Source: Magnetospirillum gryphiswaldense MSR-1 v2 (GTDB lineage: Bacteria; Pseudomonadota; Alphaproteobacteria; Rhodospirillales; Magnetospirillaceae). Taken from it: a DNA stretch of 64,000 nucleotides. The stretch is taken from positions 2,092,501 through 2,156,500 of the forward strand of contig NC_023065.1 of assembly GCF_000513295.1 (NCBI RefSeq), read 5' to 3'. The notes beneath the pieces are model-generated. The model saw only the letters and a program-made list of their open reading frames with translations, did no database searches and was not told where the DNA came from. Position numbers and translations under genes: made by a program. Of the stretch, positions 34,904 through 45,782 are shown piece after piece; positions within the stretch are counted from its first letter, which is position 1; every line of letters starts with the position of its first letter.

Positions 34904-37578
34904 CCCCCATCCCCCGCCCCCGTCTTGCCGTTGAGATCGCCGGCGGCTACCTGCTGTTGGGATTGCTGCCGCTGGTGGTCATCGTCTGGATGTATTTCCA
35001 TGCCTCCGAACGGGTGCTGATCGAGGAAATCAGCCGCTCGCTGTCGACCATCGCCGACCAGAAGACGGCGCGGATCGAGGCCTTCGCCCGCGACCGCATG
35101 CAGATGGCACAGACATTGTCCTATACGCCCACCGTGCGCGACGCCCTGTTCGCTTTGCCGCGCGGCGCCGATGACGGCGCTTTTCGTCCGCTTTTGGCCC
35201 GCTACGGCGAAAGCGCCGGCGCCCGCGACCTGCTGCTGGTATCGGCGGAAGGCGAAATCCTGTTCGCGCTCAACCGCGCCGGTCTGGTCGGCACGGTGCT
35301 GACCGGCACGGCACAGCGCGGCAGCCTGCTGGCCAATATCTTCGAGCGTACCCGCACGCTGTTGGAGACCGAGATTTCCGATTTCGCCGGCGGTGCCGAT
35401 TCCACCTCGTTCGCCGCTGCGCCGGTGTTGAAGGATGGCGGCCTGTTGGGCATCGTGCTGCTGGAAGTGGACCACACCGCGTTGTTCGACATCGTCGCCG
35501 ACACCGCTGCCCTGGGCCGCACTGGCGAAACCATCGTCGCCGCCCGCGCCGGCCCCGGCATGATGGACATCCAAGGGCCGTTGCGGTTGGCCGCCAATAT
35601 GGGCTTCCCCCGCCGCATCGCCGCCACCGATCCCATAGGCATCCCGCTTGATCGCGCCTTGCACGGCGAACGCGGCGTCGATTTCGCCACCGATTACCGG
35701 GGCGAGACGGTGCTGGCCGCCTGGCGCTATCTGCCCAGCTTCCGCTGGGGCATGGTGGTCAAGATCGACGTGTCGGAAACCCTGGCCAGCGTCGAACGCC
35801 TGCGCGCTCTGGGCTGGTGGATCGGCTCCGCCGCCGTCTTGTTCGGGCTGCTGGCCGCCATCTTCATCGCCCGCGCCATCGCCGCCCCCTTGAAGGACCT
35901 GCAACAGGCGACGGAAGCGCTATCGCAGGGCACCTTCCAGCCGCCGCTCGCGGTGGACGGCAGCGTCGAGATCGCCGATCTGGCCCATTCCTTCAACCAC
36001 ATGGCGCGCGAGATTCAAAGCTATCATCACGGCCTGGAACGCATGGTCGAGGACCGCACCAAGGAATTGCGCGCGGCCAAGGATACGGCGGAAGCGGCCA
36101 CCCGGGCCAAGACCGATTTCCTGGCGGTGATGAGCCACGAATTACGCACCCCCATGAACGGCATCATCGGCATGGCCGAATTGCTACGCCGCCGGCTGGA
36201 AAACGACGGCGAAGCCCAGCGTTGGGCCGGCACCATCAAGCAATCGGGGGAAACCCTGACGGTGCTGCTCAACGACATCCTGGATATCTCGCGCATCGAA
36301 GGCGGCCACCTGACCTTCGAGCGCCGCGCCTTCGCCCCACTGCGGCTGGCCGAGGATCTGGTGGCGCTGATGCGGCTGCCGGCGGCGGATAAGGGCTTAA
36401 GCCTGCGCCTCGACGCCGCCCCCGACCTCCCGGACCTGGCGCTGGCCGACCCGGCACGGCTGCGCCAGGTGCTGCTGAACCTGTTGGGTAACGCCATCAA
36501 GTTCACCGATCACGGCGACATCGTGCTGTCGCTCGCCATGTCCACCCCCCATTCGCTGCGCTTCAGCGTCGCCGATACCGGCATAGGCGTCGCCGCCGCC
36601 GACCGCGACCGCCTGTTCGAGCCGTTCTTCCAGGCCGATTCGTCGGCATCGCGCCGCCATGGCGGCGCCGGGCTGGGGCTGGCCATCTGTAAGCGCCTGC
36701 TCGACGGCATGGGCGGGGCCATCAGCTATGAGGCCCGTCCCGGCGGCGGCTCGCTGCTGGTGGTCGATCTGCCTTTTACCGCTGCCACCGACACCCCCGA
36801 GGATGACGACGAGTCCATCCCCGCCTTGCCGCCGTTGAGGGTGCTGGTGATCGAGGACGAAGAGGTCAACGCCCAGGTGTTGACCGCCCTGCTGGTCCAG
36901 GCCGGCCACACGGTCAGTCTGGCCCGCGACGGCGCCGAAGCCCTGGCCCTGGCCGGCCATGACGATTTCGACGCTGTGTTGGTGGATTTGCGCCTGCCCG
37001 GCATGGACGGCTTTCAGGTCACCCGCCGCCTGCATGCGCTGCTGGCGGAACGCGGCGCCCATGTGCCGGTCATCGCCGTCACCGCCAATCTGATGCCCGA
37101 GGACCATTCCGCCTGCGCCGCCGCCGGCATGGTGGCGGTGGTGCCCAAACCCATCGACCCACCCCGCCTGCACGCGGCCCTGGCCATCACCCAGGACCCC
37201 AGCCGGGCCATGCCCATGGCGACACCGTCCACCGGCATTCTTGATATCCGCTTACTGGAGCAACTGGCCGAGGATTTGGGCGCCGACCATCTGCGGTCGT
37301 TGACCCTCAACGCCCTTGATGTCATGGCCGAACGCTTGCGTCTGCTGTCCGAGGAACAGGATTTGGCGCAAATCGCCGATCTGGCCCACAAACTGGCCGG
37401 CGCCGCCGGCAGTCACGGCTTGGCGGCGGCACGGTTGCAGGCCAAGGATCTGGAATATAACGCCCGCAACGGCGATGGCCCCGCCTGTCGCGCTGTCTTG
37501 GCCCAATTGCAGGCGGACTTCGCCCAAGGCCGTACCGCCTTGTTGCGATGGTTGGAAGACGCCGGCATGGGCGGATAG
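34900..37578 (+). CDS. Tripartite hybrid sensor histidine kinase (TorS-like architecture)
   Basis: 892 residues. TM1 (about 12-32) and TM2 (about 303-325) enclose a large periplasmic sensor of Cache type, followed by HAMP (about 326-380) and a coiled coil. HisKA has His413 in [11 protein letters not shown]; the ATPase domain has NAIKFTD, DTGIGV and [11 protein letters not shown] receiver domain carries Asp696 in [11 protein letters not shown] and an HPt domain carries His830 in [11 protein letters not shown]. The full phosphorelay chain can hand phosphate to a separate regulator, most simply the convergent OmpR-type one. It overlaps the UrtA-like gene by 4 nt, implying the binding protein modulates the kinase, as TorT does TorS. 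Confidence 0.93.
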   Translation: MTPIPRPRLAVEIAGGYLLLGLLPLVVIVWMYFHASERVLIEEISRSLSTIADQKTARIEAFARDRMQMAQTLSYTPTVRDALFALPRGADDGAFRPLLARYGESAGARDLLLVSAEGEILFALNRAGLVGTVLTGTAQRGSLLANIFERTRTLLETEISDFAGGADSTSFAAAPVLKDGGLLGIVLLEVDHTALFDIVADTAALGRTGETIVAARAGPGMMDIQGPLRLAANMGFPRRIAATDPIGIPLDRALHGERGVDFATDYRGETVLAAWRYLPSFRWGMVVKIDVSETLASVERLRALGWWIGSAAVLFGLLAAIFIARAIAAPLKDLQQATEALSQGTFQPPLAVDGSVEIADLAHSFNHMAREIQSYHHGLERMVEDRTKELRAAKDTAEAATRAKTDFLAVMSHELRTPMNGIIGMAELLRRRLENDGEAQRWAGTIKQSGETLTVLLNDILDISRIEGGHLTFERRAFAPLRLAEDLVALMRLPAADKGLSLRLDAAPDLPDLALADPARLRQVLLNLLGNAIKFTDHGDIVLSLAMSTPHSLRFSVADTGIGVAAADRDRLFEPFFQADSSASRRHGGAGLGLAICKRLLDGMGGAISYEARPGGGSLLVVDLPFTAATDTPEDDDESIPALPPLRVLVIEDEEVNAQVLTALLVQAGHTVSLARDGAEALALAGHDDFDAVLVDLRLPGMDGFQVTRRLHALLAERGAHVPVIAVTANLMPEDHSACAAAGMVAVVPKPIDPPRLHAALAITQDPSRAMPMATPSTGILDIRLLEQLAEDLGADHLRSLTLNALDVMAERLRLLSEEQDLAQIADLAHKLAGAAGSHGLAAARLQAKDLEYNARNGDGPACRAVLAQLQADFAQGRTALLRWLEDAGMGG

Positions 37579-37583
37579 AACGC

Positions 37584-38285
37584 CTATCCCCGGCTGACCG
37601 CGGGAACGAAGCGATAGCCATGGCCGCGGCAGGTTTCGATCAGACCATCCTCGCCGCCCAGTTTCTTGCGCAGGCGGCTGATCAGGATATCGATGCTGCG
37701 CGGCCCCGATTCGGCGTCGTCGGACCCCAGGGCGACCATCAGCGCGTCGCGGCTTTGAATGCGGCCGGCGCGGCTGACCAGAATATGCAGCAGATCGAAT
37801 TCGGCCGGCGTCAGATCGGCGGCGCGGCCCAAGGTGTCGAGTACGGCCCGCGCCGTCAGGTCCATGCACCAGCCGGCGAAACGCAAGCGGTTGGCTGTGC
37901 CCGCCCCGCGCAAACCGGCACGGCGGTCCAGCACGCTTTTCACCCGCGCCAGCAATTCACGCGGATAGACCGGCTTGGCCAGATAATCGTCGGCGCCGGT
38001 TTCAATGCCCAACGCCCGGTCGTCGGGGCCGCCGCGTTCGGTCACCATGATCACGGCCACATCGGAATGCGCGCGCAGGTCGCGGGTCAGGCTGATGCCG
38101 TCGCCGTCAGGCAGGTTGACGTCCAGCAGCACCAGATCGATCTGGCCGGTGGCCAGCCAAGCGCGCATACCCGCCGCGTCCTCGGCCTGCTCGACCCGAT
38201 AGCCGGCCTTGGCCGCCGACGCCGCGATCAGGGCGCGGACGGTTTCGTCATCGTCGACCACCAGAATGCTGGATTTGACGCTCAT
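37584..38285 (-). CDS. OmpR-family response regulator
   Basis: 233 residues. The receiver domain shows the acidic pocket DDDE, phospho-acceptor Asp55 in LVLLDVNLPDGDG, Thr in VIMVTERG and Lys in DYLAKPVYPREL. The C-terminal winged helix (LTPAEFDLLHILVSRAG, IDILISRLRKKLG, GHGYRFVP) binds DNA. The ATG at 38285 has AAGAGG upstream. It is convergent with the hybrid kinase with 5 bp between them and divergent from urtA, so the shared 489-bp region could be its target. It is probably the kinase's partner; its promoter lies in the AT-rich region. Confidence 0.93.
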   Translation of the reverse strand: MSVKSSILVVDDDETVRALIAASAAKAGYRVEQAEDAAGMRAWLATGQIDLVLLDVNLPDGDGISLTRDLRAHSDVAVIMVTERGGPDDRALGIETGADDYLAKPVYPRELLARVKSVLDRRAGLRGAGTANRLRFAGWCMDLTARAVLDTLGRAADLTPAEFDLLHILVSRAGRIQSRDALMVALGSDDAESGPRSIDILISRLRKKLGGEDGLIETCRGHGYRFVPAVSRG

Positions 38286-38644
38286 GCCGCCTCTTTTCTC
38301 GATCCGGGAAAAATACCAGAAACACAAGACCGTTACAGTCCCCTTCGTCACTCATTTGCACACACGGCCTGCGCCTGCAATAATAATTGCACGGCGCCTA
38401 AGTCTTTTGTGAATATGAAGAAACAATCCAGAAATATTGCAAAATAGACTGTGCCGTGATTTTGAGCAGCGCATAACCATATATCATTTGTGGTCAAAAA
38501 ATTTTGAACCCTTGCCAGCCGCCACGTCCACGGAGATTTATAATTTTGCCCACCACCACCAAAATGCATATATTTTAACCATAGTCGTGGATGTGGTTAT
38601 TTTTTAAACACTTACTGCCGCCACCGCCGGCACTTTTTCGCAGA

Positions 38645-38661
38645 TGCACAAATAATTTGCA
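38645..38661 (+). promoter_or_regulatory. NtrC-like binding site upstream of urtA
   Basis: TGCACA-AATAA-TTTGCA agrees with TGCACC-N5-GGTGCA at nine of twelve defined positions. It is embedded in the dyad ATGCA-N9-TGCAT (38644-38662). It is centred about 91 bp before the predicted start of transcription, a workable enhancer position. Confidence 0.5.
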
Positions 38662-38717
38662 TCCCGCCACCACGGTAAAACGTTAAAAATCAATGAGTTA
38701 AATCAAAATATCCAAGT

Positions 38718-38733
38718 TGGCCCGCGCCTTGCC
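38718..38733 (+). promoter_or_regulatory. Sigma-54 promoter of the urt-ure cluster
   Basis: TGGCCCG-CGCC-TTGCC has GG at -24 and GC at -12 with correct 10-bp separation and matches the consensus TGGCACG-N4-TTGCW at all but two positions. Transcription would begin near 38744, 30 bp before the urtA ATG. It is the best sigma-54 match in the window. Confidence 0.75.
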
Positions 38734-38774
38734 TATTCCCTCGGCACCTGCAATCTCGCACGGGGGATATCAGA

Positions 38775-40049
38775 ATGAAGTTCAACCGGATTCTTGGCGC
38801 CGGACTGTTTGCCGCCGCCACCGCCCTGCCCATGCTGGCGCAAGCCGCCGAAGACACCATCAAGGTCGGCGTGCTGCATTCGCTGTCGGGCACCATGGCC
38901 ATTTCCGAAACCACCTTGAAGGACACCGTCCTGATGATGGTGGACGACATCAACAAGAAGGGCGGCCTGCTCGGCAAGAAGGTTGAAGCGGTGGTGGTCG
39001 ACCCGGCCTCCAACTGGCCGCTGTTCGCCGAAAAGGCCCAGGAATTGCTGGAAAAGGAAAAGGTCGCCGCCGTGTTCGGCTGCTGGACCTCGGTTTCGCG
39101 CAAATCGGTGCTGCCGGTGTTCGAGAAGATGAACGGCCTGCTGTTCTACCCGGTGCAATACGAGGGCGAGGAAAGCTCGCGCAACGTCTTCTACACCGGT
39201 GCGGCGCCCAATCAGCAGGCCATCCCCGCCGTCGATTACCTGATGAGCAAGGATGGCGGCGAAGTGAAGCGCTGGGTGCTGGCCGGCACCGATTACGTCT
39301 ATCCGCGCACCACCAACAAGATTTTGGAAGCCTATCTGAAGTCCAAGGGCGTCAAGGCCGAGGACATCATGATCAACTATACCCCGTTCGGGCATAGCGA
39401 TTGGCAGACCATCGTCGCCGACATCAAGAAGTTCGGCACCGCCGGTAAGAAGACCGCCGTGGTCTCCACCATCAACGGCGACGCCAACGTGCCGTTCTAC
39501 AAGGAACTGGCCAATCTGGGCGTCAAGGCCGACCAGATCCCGGTCGTCGCCTTCTCGGTCGGCGAAGAGGAACTGGCCGGTATCGACACCAAGAATCTGG
39601 TCGGCCATCTGGCCGCCTGGAACTACTTCCAGTCGGTCAAGAGCCCGGAAAACGACGCCTTCATCAAGCAGTGGCAGACCTTCATCAAGAGCCCCAAGCG
39701 CGTCACCAACGACCCGATGGAAGCCACCTATATCGGCTTCAAGATGTGGACCCAGGCCGTGCAACAGGCCGGCAGCACCAACGTCGACGCCGTGCGTCAG
39801 GCCATGTACGGCCAGCAGGTCAAGAACCTGACCGGCGGCACCGCCGTGATGAACACCAACCACCACCTGTCCAAGCCGGTGTTCATCGGTGAAATCCAGG
39901 CCAACGGCCAGTTGCAGACCGTGTGGAAGACCAAGGACGTCATCAAGGCCGACGCCTGGAGCCCCTATATCCCGGAAAGCGCCAAGCTGACCGCCAACTG
40001 GACCTATCCGTGGGTGTGCGGCAACTGCACCGAACCCAAGTTCAAGTAA
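38775..40049 (+). CDS. urtA: Urea ABC transporter, periplasmic urea-binding protein
   Basis: 424 residues. A Sec signal peptide (about 1-24, ending MLAQAA) leads into a type I binding-protein fold with the UrtA landmarks [39 protein letters not shown] and INGDANVPFY. It captures urea at low concentration for the UrtBC permease and UrtDE ATPases. It is the first gene of the urt-ure cluster, and a stem-loop follows its stop, which commonly keeps the binding protein in excess over the membrane components. Confidence 0.96.
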   Translation: MKFNRILGAGLFAAATALPMLAQAAEDTIKVGVLHSLSGTMAISETTLKDTVLMMVDDINKKGGLLGKKVEAVVVDPASNWPLFAEKAQELLEKEKVAAVFGCWTSVSRKSVLPVFEKMNGLLFYPVQYEGEESSRNVFYTGAAPNQQAIPAVDYLMSKDGGEVKRWVLAGTDYVYPRTTNKILEAYLKSKGVKAEDIMINYTPFGHSDWQTIVADIKKFGTAGKKTAVVSTINGDANVPFYKELANLGVKADQIPVVAFSVGEEELAGIDTKNLVGHLAAWNYFQSVKSPENDAFIKQWQTFIKSPKRVTNDPMEATYIGFKMWTQAVQQAGSTNVDAVRQAMYGQQVKNLTGGTAVMNTNHHLSKPVFIGEIQANGQLQTVWKTKDVIKADAWSPYIPESAKLTANWTYPWVCGNCTEPKFK

Positions 40050-40057
40050 GCCTGCCC

Positions 40058-40088
40058 GACCGGCCCCCGACCGGGGGCCGGTCCTTTT
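40058..40088 (+). terminator. Stem-loop after urtA (attenuating terminator or mRNA 3' stabiliser)
   Basis: GACCGGCCCCC (40058-40068) pairs perfectly with GGGGGCCGGTC (40073-40083) around GACC and is followed by CTTTTCC. The T-run is short, so partial read-through into urtB is expected. Confidence 0.75.
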
Positions 40089-40104
40089 CCCGCCGGGGGT
40101 GCCC

Positions 40105-41691
40105 ATGCGTGCGTTCCACCTGATCCTTGCCTTGGCCGCGCTGCTGCTGGCGGCACCCGCCGCCCGCGCCGACGATGCCTTCGCTCAAGCCCTCGGCGCC
40201 CTTAATGCCGAATCCTATGCCGACAAGATCGCTGCCGCCGAAGCCCTGGCCGCCCTGGGCGACGGCCGTGCCGCGCAAGTCCTCGACGCCTTGGCCGATG
40301 GCCGCCTGATGGTCGCCGCCGATGGCGCCATCCTGATCGACCAGGGCGGCAGCTATGCCGACCCGATCAGCGGCAAGATCGTCACCGCCCAAGCCGAGGC
40401 CATCACCGTCAACAACCGTCTGCGGAGCGTGGCGCGAGCCGCCGCCGGACGGCTGGCCCTGTTCAGCCCCGACGCCGCCGCCCGCAAAGCGGCGGTGGAA
40501 GCGATCATGAATTCCCCCGGCCCCGAGGCCGCCGACATGGTGCGTGCCGCGCTCGCCAAGGAGACCGATGACAGCGTCAAGGCGGCCATGATCACCGCCC
40601 TGGCCAGCCTGGACCTGACCAGCCCCGATCCCGCCCGCCGGCTGGACGCGGTCAAGCAATTGGCCGATTCGTCCGACCCGTCGGTGCGCAGCCAGATCGA
40701 GACCCTGCTGCAAACGGAAACCGATACCAGCGTGCGGCAGGTGGCGGAGAAAAGCCTGGCTTCCATCCAATTCCGCGTCACCTTGATGGGCTTCGTCGCC
40801 AATCTGTTTCAGGGCCTGAGCTTAGGCAGCGTTCTGCTGCTGGCCGCCATCGGCCTAGCCGTCACCTTCGGCGTCATGGGCGTCATCAACATGGCCCATG
40901 GCGAGATGATCATGCTGGGCGCCTATACCACCTTCGCCGTGCAGCAGCTGTTCCGCGCCTTGCTGCCACCCGATCTGGTCGACCTTTATCTGGTCGCCGC
41001 CATCCCCGCCGCCTTCGTCGTCACCGCCTTGGTCGGCATGGGGCTGGAGCGGGGTGTGATCCGTTTCCTCTATGGCCGTCCGCTGGAAACCATGCTGGCC
41101 ACCTGGGGCATCTCTTTGGTGCTGCAACAGGTGGTGCGCCAAATTTTCGGCGCCACCAACATGGAAGTGGCCAACCCCGCCTGGATGACCGGCGGCTGGG
41201 AACTGGCCGGCGGCTTCACCCTGACTTACAACCGCGTCATCATCATCTTCTTCTGTCTGGCCGTCCTGGGCGGGCTGGCGGCCTTGCTGCGCTGGTCCAG
41301 CTTCGGTTTGCACATGCGCGCGGTGACCCAGAACCGCCCGATGGCGGCGGCCATGGGCATCCCCACCGGCCGCGTCGATGCGCTCACCTTCGGCCTGGGT
41401 TCGGGCATCGCCGGCATCGCCGGCGTGGCGCTGTCGCAAATCGGCAATGTCAGCCCCAATCTGGGCCAGGCCTATATCGTCGATTCGTTCATGGTCGTGG
41501 TCTTCGGCGGCGTCGGCAGCCTGTGGGGCACCCTGGTCGGCGCGGTTACCTTAGGCGTGGTCAACAAGTTCCTGGAACCCTATGCCGGAGCCATGCTGGG
41601 CAAGATCCTGGTGCTGGTCTTCATCATCCTGTTCATCCAAAAGCGTCCGCGCGGCCTGTTCGCGCTCAAGGGCCGCTCGGTGGAATCGTAA
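40105..41691 (+). CDS. urtB: Urea ABC transporter permease UrtB
   Basis: 528 residues. A signal peptide (about 1-22, LAAPAARA) precedes a periplasmic alpha-helical, HEAT-like extension of about 200 residues (AAAEALAALGDGRAAQVLDAL), a feature of UrtB compared with other LivH-type permeases. The C-terminal 290 residues form the membrane domain with about eight helices (TFGVMGVINMAHGEMIMLGAY, cited in part as the LivH signature). It pairs with UrtC. The ATG at 40105 is preferred, with GGGGG just upstream; a GTG two codons earlier is possible. Confidence 0.95.
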   Translation: MRAFHLILALAALLLAAPAARADDAFAQALGALNAESYADKIAAAEALAALGDGRAAQVLDALADGRLMVAADGAILIDQGGSYADPISGKIVTAQAEAITVNNRLRSVARAAAGRLALFSPDAAARKAAVEAIMNSPGPEAADMVRAALAKETDDSVKAAMITALASLDLTSPDPARRLDAVKQLADSSDPSVRSQIETLLQTETDTSVRQVAEKSLASIQFRVTLMGFVANLFQGLSLGSVLLLAAIGLAVTFGVMGVINMAHGEMIMLGAYTTFAVQQLFRALLPPDLVDLYLVAAIPAAFVVTALVGMGLERGVIRFLYGRPLETMLATWGISLVLQQVVRQIFGATNMEVANPAWMTGGWELAGGFTLTYNRVIIIFFCLAVLGGLAALLRWSSFGLHMRAVTQNRPMAAAMGIPTGRVDALTFGLGSGIAGIAGVALSQIGNVSPNLGQAYIVDSFMVVVFGGVGSLWGTLVGAVTLGVVNKFLEPYAGAMLGKILVLVFIILFIQKRPRGLFALKGRSVES

Positions 41692-41704
41692 AGGGGCGCC
41701 TGAG

Positions 41705-42806
41705 ATGCATGCCATGTTGAACCCCGCCCAGCGCGGTTTCTGGATCGGCTTTATGGCCTTGGGGGCCTTGTTCCTGCTGGTCATTCCGGGGCTGAACCTG
41801 TTGGTCCCCGTAGAATCCGCCCTGCATGTGCCCAATTACATGGTCACCTTGATCGGCAAGTATCTGTGCTACGCCATCCTGGCCATGGCCATGAATCTGG
41901 TATGGGGCTATTGCGGCGTGCTGTCCCTGGGCCACGGCGCCTTTTTCGCCCTGGGCGGCTATGCCATGGGCATGTACATGATGCGGGCCATCGGCACCCG
42001 TGGGTCATACGGCAATGCTGAATTGCCCGATTTCATGGTGTTCCTGAACTGGAAGGAATTGCCGTGGTTCTGGATGGGCTTCGACAATTTCGCCTTCGCC
42101 CTGTTGATGGTGATGGTCATTCCGGGCGTGCTCGCCTTCGTCTTCGGCTGGCTGGCCTTTCGCTCGCGCATCAACGGCGTTTACCTGTCCATCGTCACCC
42201 AGGCCATGACCTATGCCCTGATGCTGGCGTTTTTCCGCAACGAAATGGGCTTCGGCGGCAATAACGGCCTGACCGATTTCAAGGACATCCTCGGCTTCGA
42301 CCTGTCGCAGTCCTCGACCAAGCTGGGACTTTACTGGCTGACCGCCCTGCTGTTGGGCGCCACCTTCCTGGTGGTCCGTTTCATCGCCGCGTCCAAGCTG
42401 GGCCGGGTGATGATGGCGGTGCGCGACGCCGAAAGCCGGGTGCGCTTCCTGGGCTATTCGGTCACCGGGGTCAAGCTGTTCGCCTTCACCGTCTCGGCGG
42501 TGCTGGCCGGCATCGCCGGCGCGCTCTACGTGCCCCAGGTCGGCATCATCAACCCGTCAGAATTTTCCCCCGCCAATTCCATCGAAATCGCCATCTGGGT
42601 GGCGGTGGGCGGGCGCGGCACCTTGTTGGGGCCGGTCTTGGGCGCCTTCGCCGTCAACGGCGCCAAGACCTGGCTGACCGGTGCGGCGCCGGAATTGTGG
42701 CTGTTCGCCCTGGGCGCGCTGTTCATCATCGTCACCCTGGCCCTGCCCAAGGGGCTGGTCGGATTGTGGGCCGATTTGCGCACGCGCATGGCCAAGGAGA
42801 ACGCCC

Positions 42807-42814
<8 letters not shown>
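41705..42814 (+). CDS. urtC: Urea ABC transporter permease UrtC
   Basis: 369 residues, LivM-type, with about nine membrane helices. AMAMNLVWGYCGVLSLGHGAFFALGGYAMG (cited as the family's signature region) and the ATPase-contact loop in GRVMMAVRDAESRVRFLGY are recognisable. It forms the second half of the urea channel. It starts 13 nt after urtB, and its last 8 nt overlap urtD, which indicates coupled translation. Its long periplasmic loop after the first helices is usual for the family. Confidence 0.95.
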
Positions 42815-43601
<787 letters not shown>

Positions 43602-43603
43602 TC

Positions 43604-44314
43604 ATGCTGATGGTGGAAAACATCGATCTCTATTACGGCGCCAGCCATGCCTTGCGCGGCGTATCGTTGCAGGCGGCCAAGGGCCGGGTCACCTGCGTGC
43701 TGGGCCGCAACGGCGTCGGTAAGACCAGCCTGATGCGGGCGATCATGGGCCAGCAGGCGGTCAGAAGCGGCGTGGTCCAGTGGGAAGGCGCCGACATCAC
43801 CACCCTGCCCGCCTATGAACGGGCCAGGGCCGGCATCGGCTTCGTCCCCCAGGGCCGCGAGATTTTCGCCCGCCTGACCGTGCGCGAGAACCTGGAAACC
43901 GGCTTCGCCCCGCTGAAACGGGCCGAGCGCACCATTCCCGCCGAAATCTACGAGCTGTTCCCGGTACTGGCCGACATGCACAGCCGTCGCGGCGGCGATC
44001 TGTCGGGCGGCCAGCAGCAGCAATTGGCCATCGCCCGCGCCCTGGTCACCCGTCCGCGCCTGCTGATCCTGGACGAACCGACCGAGGGCATCCAGCCGTC
44101 GATCATCAAGGATATCGGTCGGGTCATCCGCCTGCTGGCGGAAAACAAGATCAAGGCCTTCGGCGAAATGGCCATCGTCCTGGTCGAACAATATTTCGAC
44201 TTCGCCAAGGAACTGGCCGACGATTACGCTGTCATGGACCGGGGCGAGGTGATCCTGGCCGGCGCAACCGCACAGATGGTCGAGGCCGATGTCCGTAAGC
44301 ATCTTACCGTCTGA
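43604..44314 (+). CDS. urtE: Urea ABC transporter ATP-binding protein UrtE
   Basis: 236 residues, LivF-type. Walker A GRNGVGKTSLM, signature LSGGQQQQLAIARAL and Walker B LLILDEPTEGIQPSI are all present; GIQPSII is typical of UrtE. It forms the ATPase pair with UrtD. Its last 26 nt overlap ureD, linking the transporter and urease halves of the cluster in one transcript. Confidence 0.96.
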   Translation: MLMVENIDLYYGASHALRGVSLQAAKGRVTCVLGRNGVGKTSLMRAIMGQQAVRSGVVQWEGADITTLPAYERARAGIGFVPQGREIFARLTVRENLETGFAPLKRAERTIPAEIYELFPVLADMHSRRGGDLSGGQQQQLAIARALVTRPRLLILDEPTEGIQPSIIKDIGRVIRLLAENKIKAFGEMAIVLVEQYFDFAKELADDYAVMDRGEVILAGATAQMVEADVRKHLTV

Positions 44315-45140
44315 CCCCGAACTGACCCGCATGCATGGTCGGGCCGAGTTGGGCTTCGTCCATGTGGACGGGGCCGACCGGCTGGCGCATCTGTACCAGC
44401 GCGCCCCCTTGCGCGTGCTGTTCCCCGACCCGCCAGCGGACGAGCCGCCGCAGGCCGCCCTGGTCACCACCTCGGGCGGGCTGGCCGGCGGCGATGTGCT
44501 GGAATTGTCCGTCCATACCGGCCCGCGCGCCCGCGCCCTGGTGGTGGGCAGCGCCGCCGAGAAAATCTATCGCTCCACCGGCGCCGACACGGTGATGGAT
44601 GTGCATCTGACCATCGACGCCGCCGCCCGGCTGGAATATCTGCCACAAGAAACCATCCTGTTCGACGGCGCCCGACTGCGCCGTACCACCCGCATTGACG
44701 CGGCAGCCGACGCCCGCGTATTGGTCGGTGAGATGCTGGTGTTCGGGCGGACGGCAAAGGGCGAGCGCCTGCATACCGGCCTGCTGCGCGAAGCCTGGGA
44801 AATCCGCCGCGCCGGACGGCTGGTCTGGGCCGATGCCCTGCATATGGACACGGACCTGCGCGCGCTTCTTGATGCCGCCGCCTGCTTTGACGGGGCGGTG
44901 GCCGCAGCCTCCTTGGTGTTGCTGACCGATGATGCGACCGATCTGCGTGACCGCATCCGCACGGATCACGCCGATTATGCCGGGCGCTTCGGTGCCGGCA
45001 TCATCAATGGCGTGCTGGTGGCGCGCTGGCTCGACCGCGACGCCCAATCCTTGCGCGCGGCCTTCGGCCAGACCTGGAAAACATTACGGCACCAGGCGCT
45101 GGGCCTGCCGGCCCACTTACCGCGTCTGTGGGATATTTGA
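44289..45140 (+). CDS. ureD: Urease accessory protein UreD (UreH)
   Basis: 283 residues. The family core is present: [48 protein letters not shown] and GEMLVFGR. UreD is the scaffold that binds the urease apoprotein and, with UreF and UreG, channels nickel to the active site. It overlaps the end of urtE by 26 nt, with GAGG 5-9 nt before its ATG inside urtE. It precedes ureA by 14 nt. Confidence 0.95.
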   Translation: MSVSILPSDPELTRMHGRAELGFVHVDGADRLAHLYQRAPLRVLFPDPPADEPPQAALVTTSGGLAGGDVLELSVHTGPRARALVVGSAAEKIYRSTGADTVMDVHLTIDAAARLEYLPQETILFDGARLRRTTRIDAAADARVLVGEMLVFGRTAKGERLHTGLLREAWEIRRAGRLVWADALHMDTDLRALLDAAACFDGAVAAASLVLLTDDATDLRDRIRTDHADYAGRFGAGIINGVLVARWLDRDAQSLRAAFGQTWKTLRHQALGLPAHLPRLWDI

Positions 45141-45154
45141 GGGGAGCGACAACA

Positions 45155-45457
45155 ATGAACCTGAGCCCAAGGGAAAAGGACAAGCTGCTGGTGGCCATGG
45201 CCGCCATGGTGGCGCGGCGGCGGCTGGAGCGGGGCGTCAAACTCAACTACCCGGAAGCGGTGGCGTTGATCACCGATTTCGTCGTTGAAGGGGCGCGCGA
45301 CGGTCGCCCGGTGGCCGATCTGATGGCGGCGGGGGCAAGCGTGCTGACCCGGGCCCAGGTCATGGACGGCATCCCTGAGATGATCCACGAAATCCAGGTG
45401 GAAGCCACCTTCCCCGACGGTACCAAGCTGGTGACCGTCCACAACCCCATCCGCTAG
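45155..45457 (+). CDS. ureA: Urease gamma subunit
   Basis: 100 residues, exactly the family length. [23 protein letters not shown] and [22 protein letters not shown] are textbook UreA (only partial strings are quoted), with the C-terminal [17 protein letters not shown]. It is one of three structural subunits of the (alpha-beta-gamma)3 urease. GGGGAG precedes the ATG. ureB follows after 9 nt. Confidence 0.98.
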   Translation: MNLSPREKDKLLVAMAAMVARRRLERGVKLNYPEAVALITDFVVEGARDGRPVADLMAAGASVLTRAQVMDGIPEMIHEIQVEATFPDGTKLVTVHNPIR

Positions 45458-45466
45458 GGGGCGGCC

Positions 45467-45778
45467 ATGATCCCAGGTGAAATCATCACCCAGCCGGGTA
45501 GTATCGACCTCAATGCCGGACGTTCGACCCTTACGGTCGAAGTGGCCAATACCGGCGACCGCCCGATCCAGGTGGGCAGTCATTACCATTTCTTTGAAAC
45601 CAACGCCGCCTTGTCGTTCGACCGGGCCAAGACCAAGGGCTATCGCCTGGACATCCCCGCCGGCACCGCCACCCGGTTCGAGCCGGGCCAGACCCGTAAG
45701 GTGACCCTGGTCGCCTATGCCGGCACCGGCGAGGTGTGGGGCTTCAACGGTTTGGTCAACGGCAAGCTGGGGGGCTGA
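45467..45778 (+). CDS. ureB: Urease beta subunit
   Basis: 103 residues. [13 protein letters not shown], the [19 protein letters not shown] region and [16 protein letters not shown] identify UreB. It is a separate polypeptide, as in most alphaproteobacteria, not fused to UreA. It packs around the catalytic alpha subunit and near the active-site flap. ureC begins 4 nt after its stop. Confidence 0.98.
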   Translation: MIPGEIITQPGSIDLNAGRSTLTVEVANTGDRPIQVGSHYHFFETNAALSFDRAKTKGYRLDIPAGTATRFEPGQTRKVTLVAYAGTGEVWGFNGLVNGKLGG

Positions 45779-45782
45779 CAGC

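Larger units (their letters stand above)
38286..38774. promoter_or_regulatory. AT-rich divergent control region of urtA and the response regulator
   Basis: This 489-bp stretch contains no credible gene and is markedly AT-richer than its surroundings. It carries the sigma-54-type promoter and the NtrC-like dyad listed separately. The remaining left part (38286-38640), with several TTTTG and CACCACCACC tracts, has room for sites of the adjacent response regulator, but I recognise none. Confidence 0.6.

Noticed and set aside
38348-38569. 73-codon minus-strand frame in the AT-rich region before urtA
   Set aside because: No start-site support and no domain; the region is better explained as regulatory DNA.
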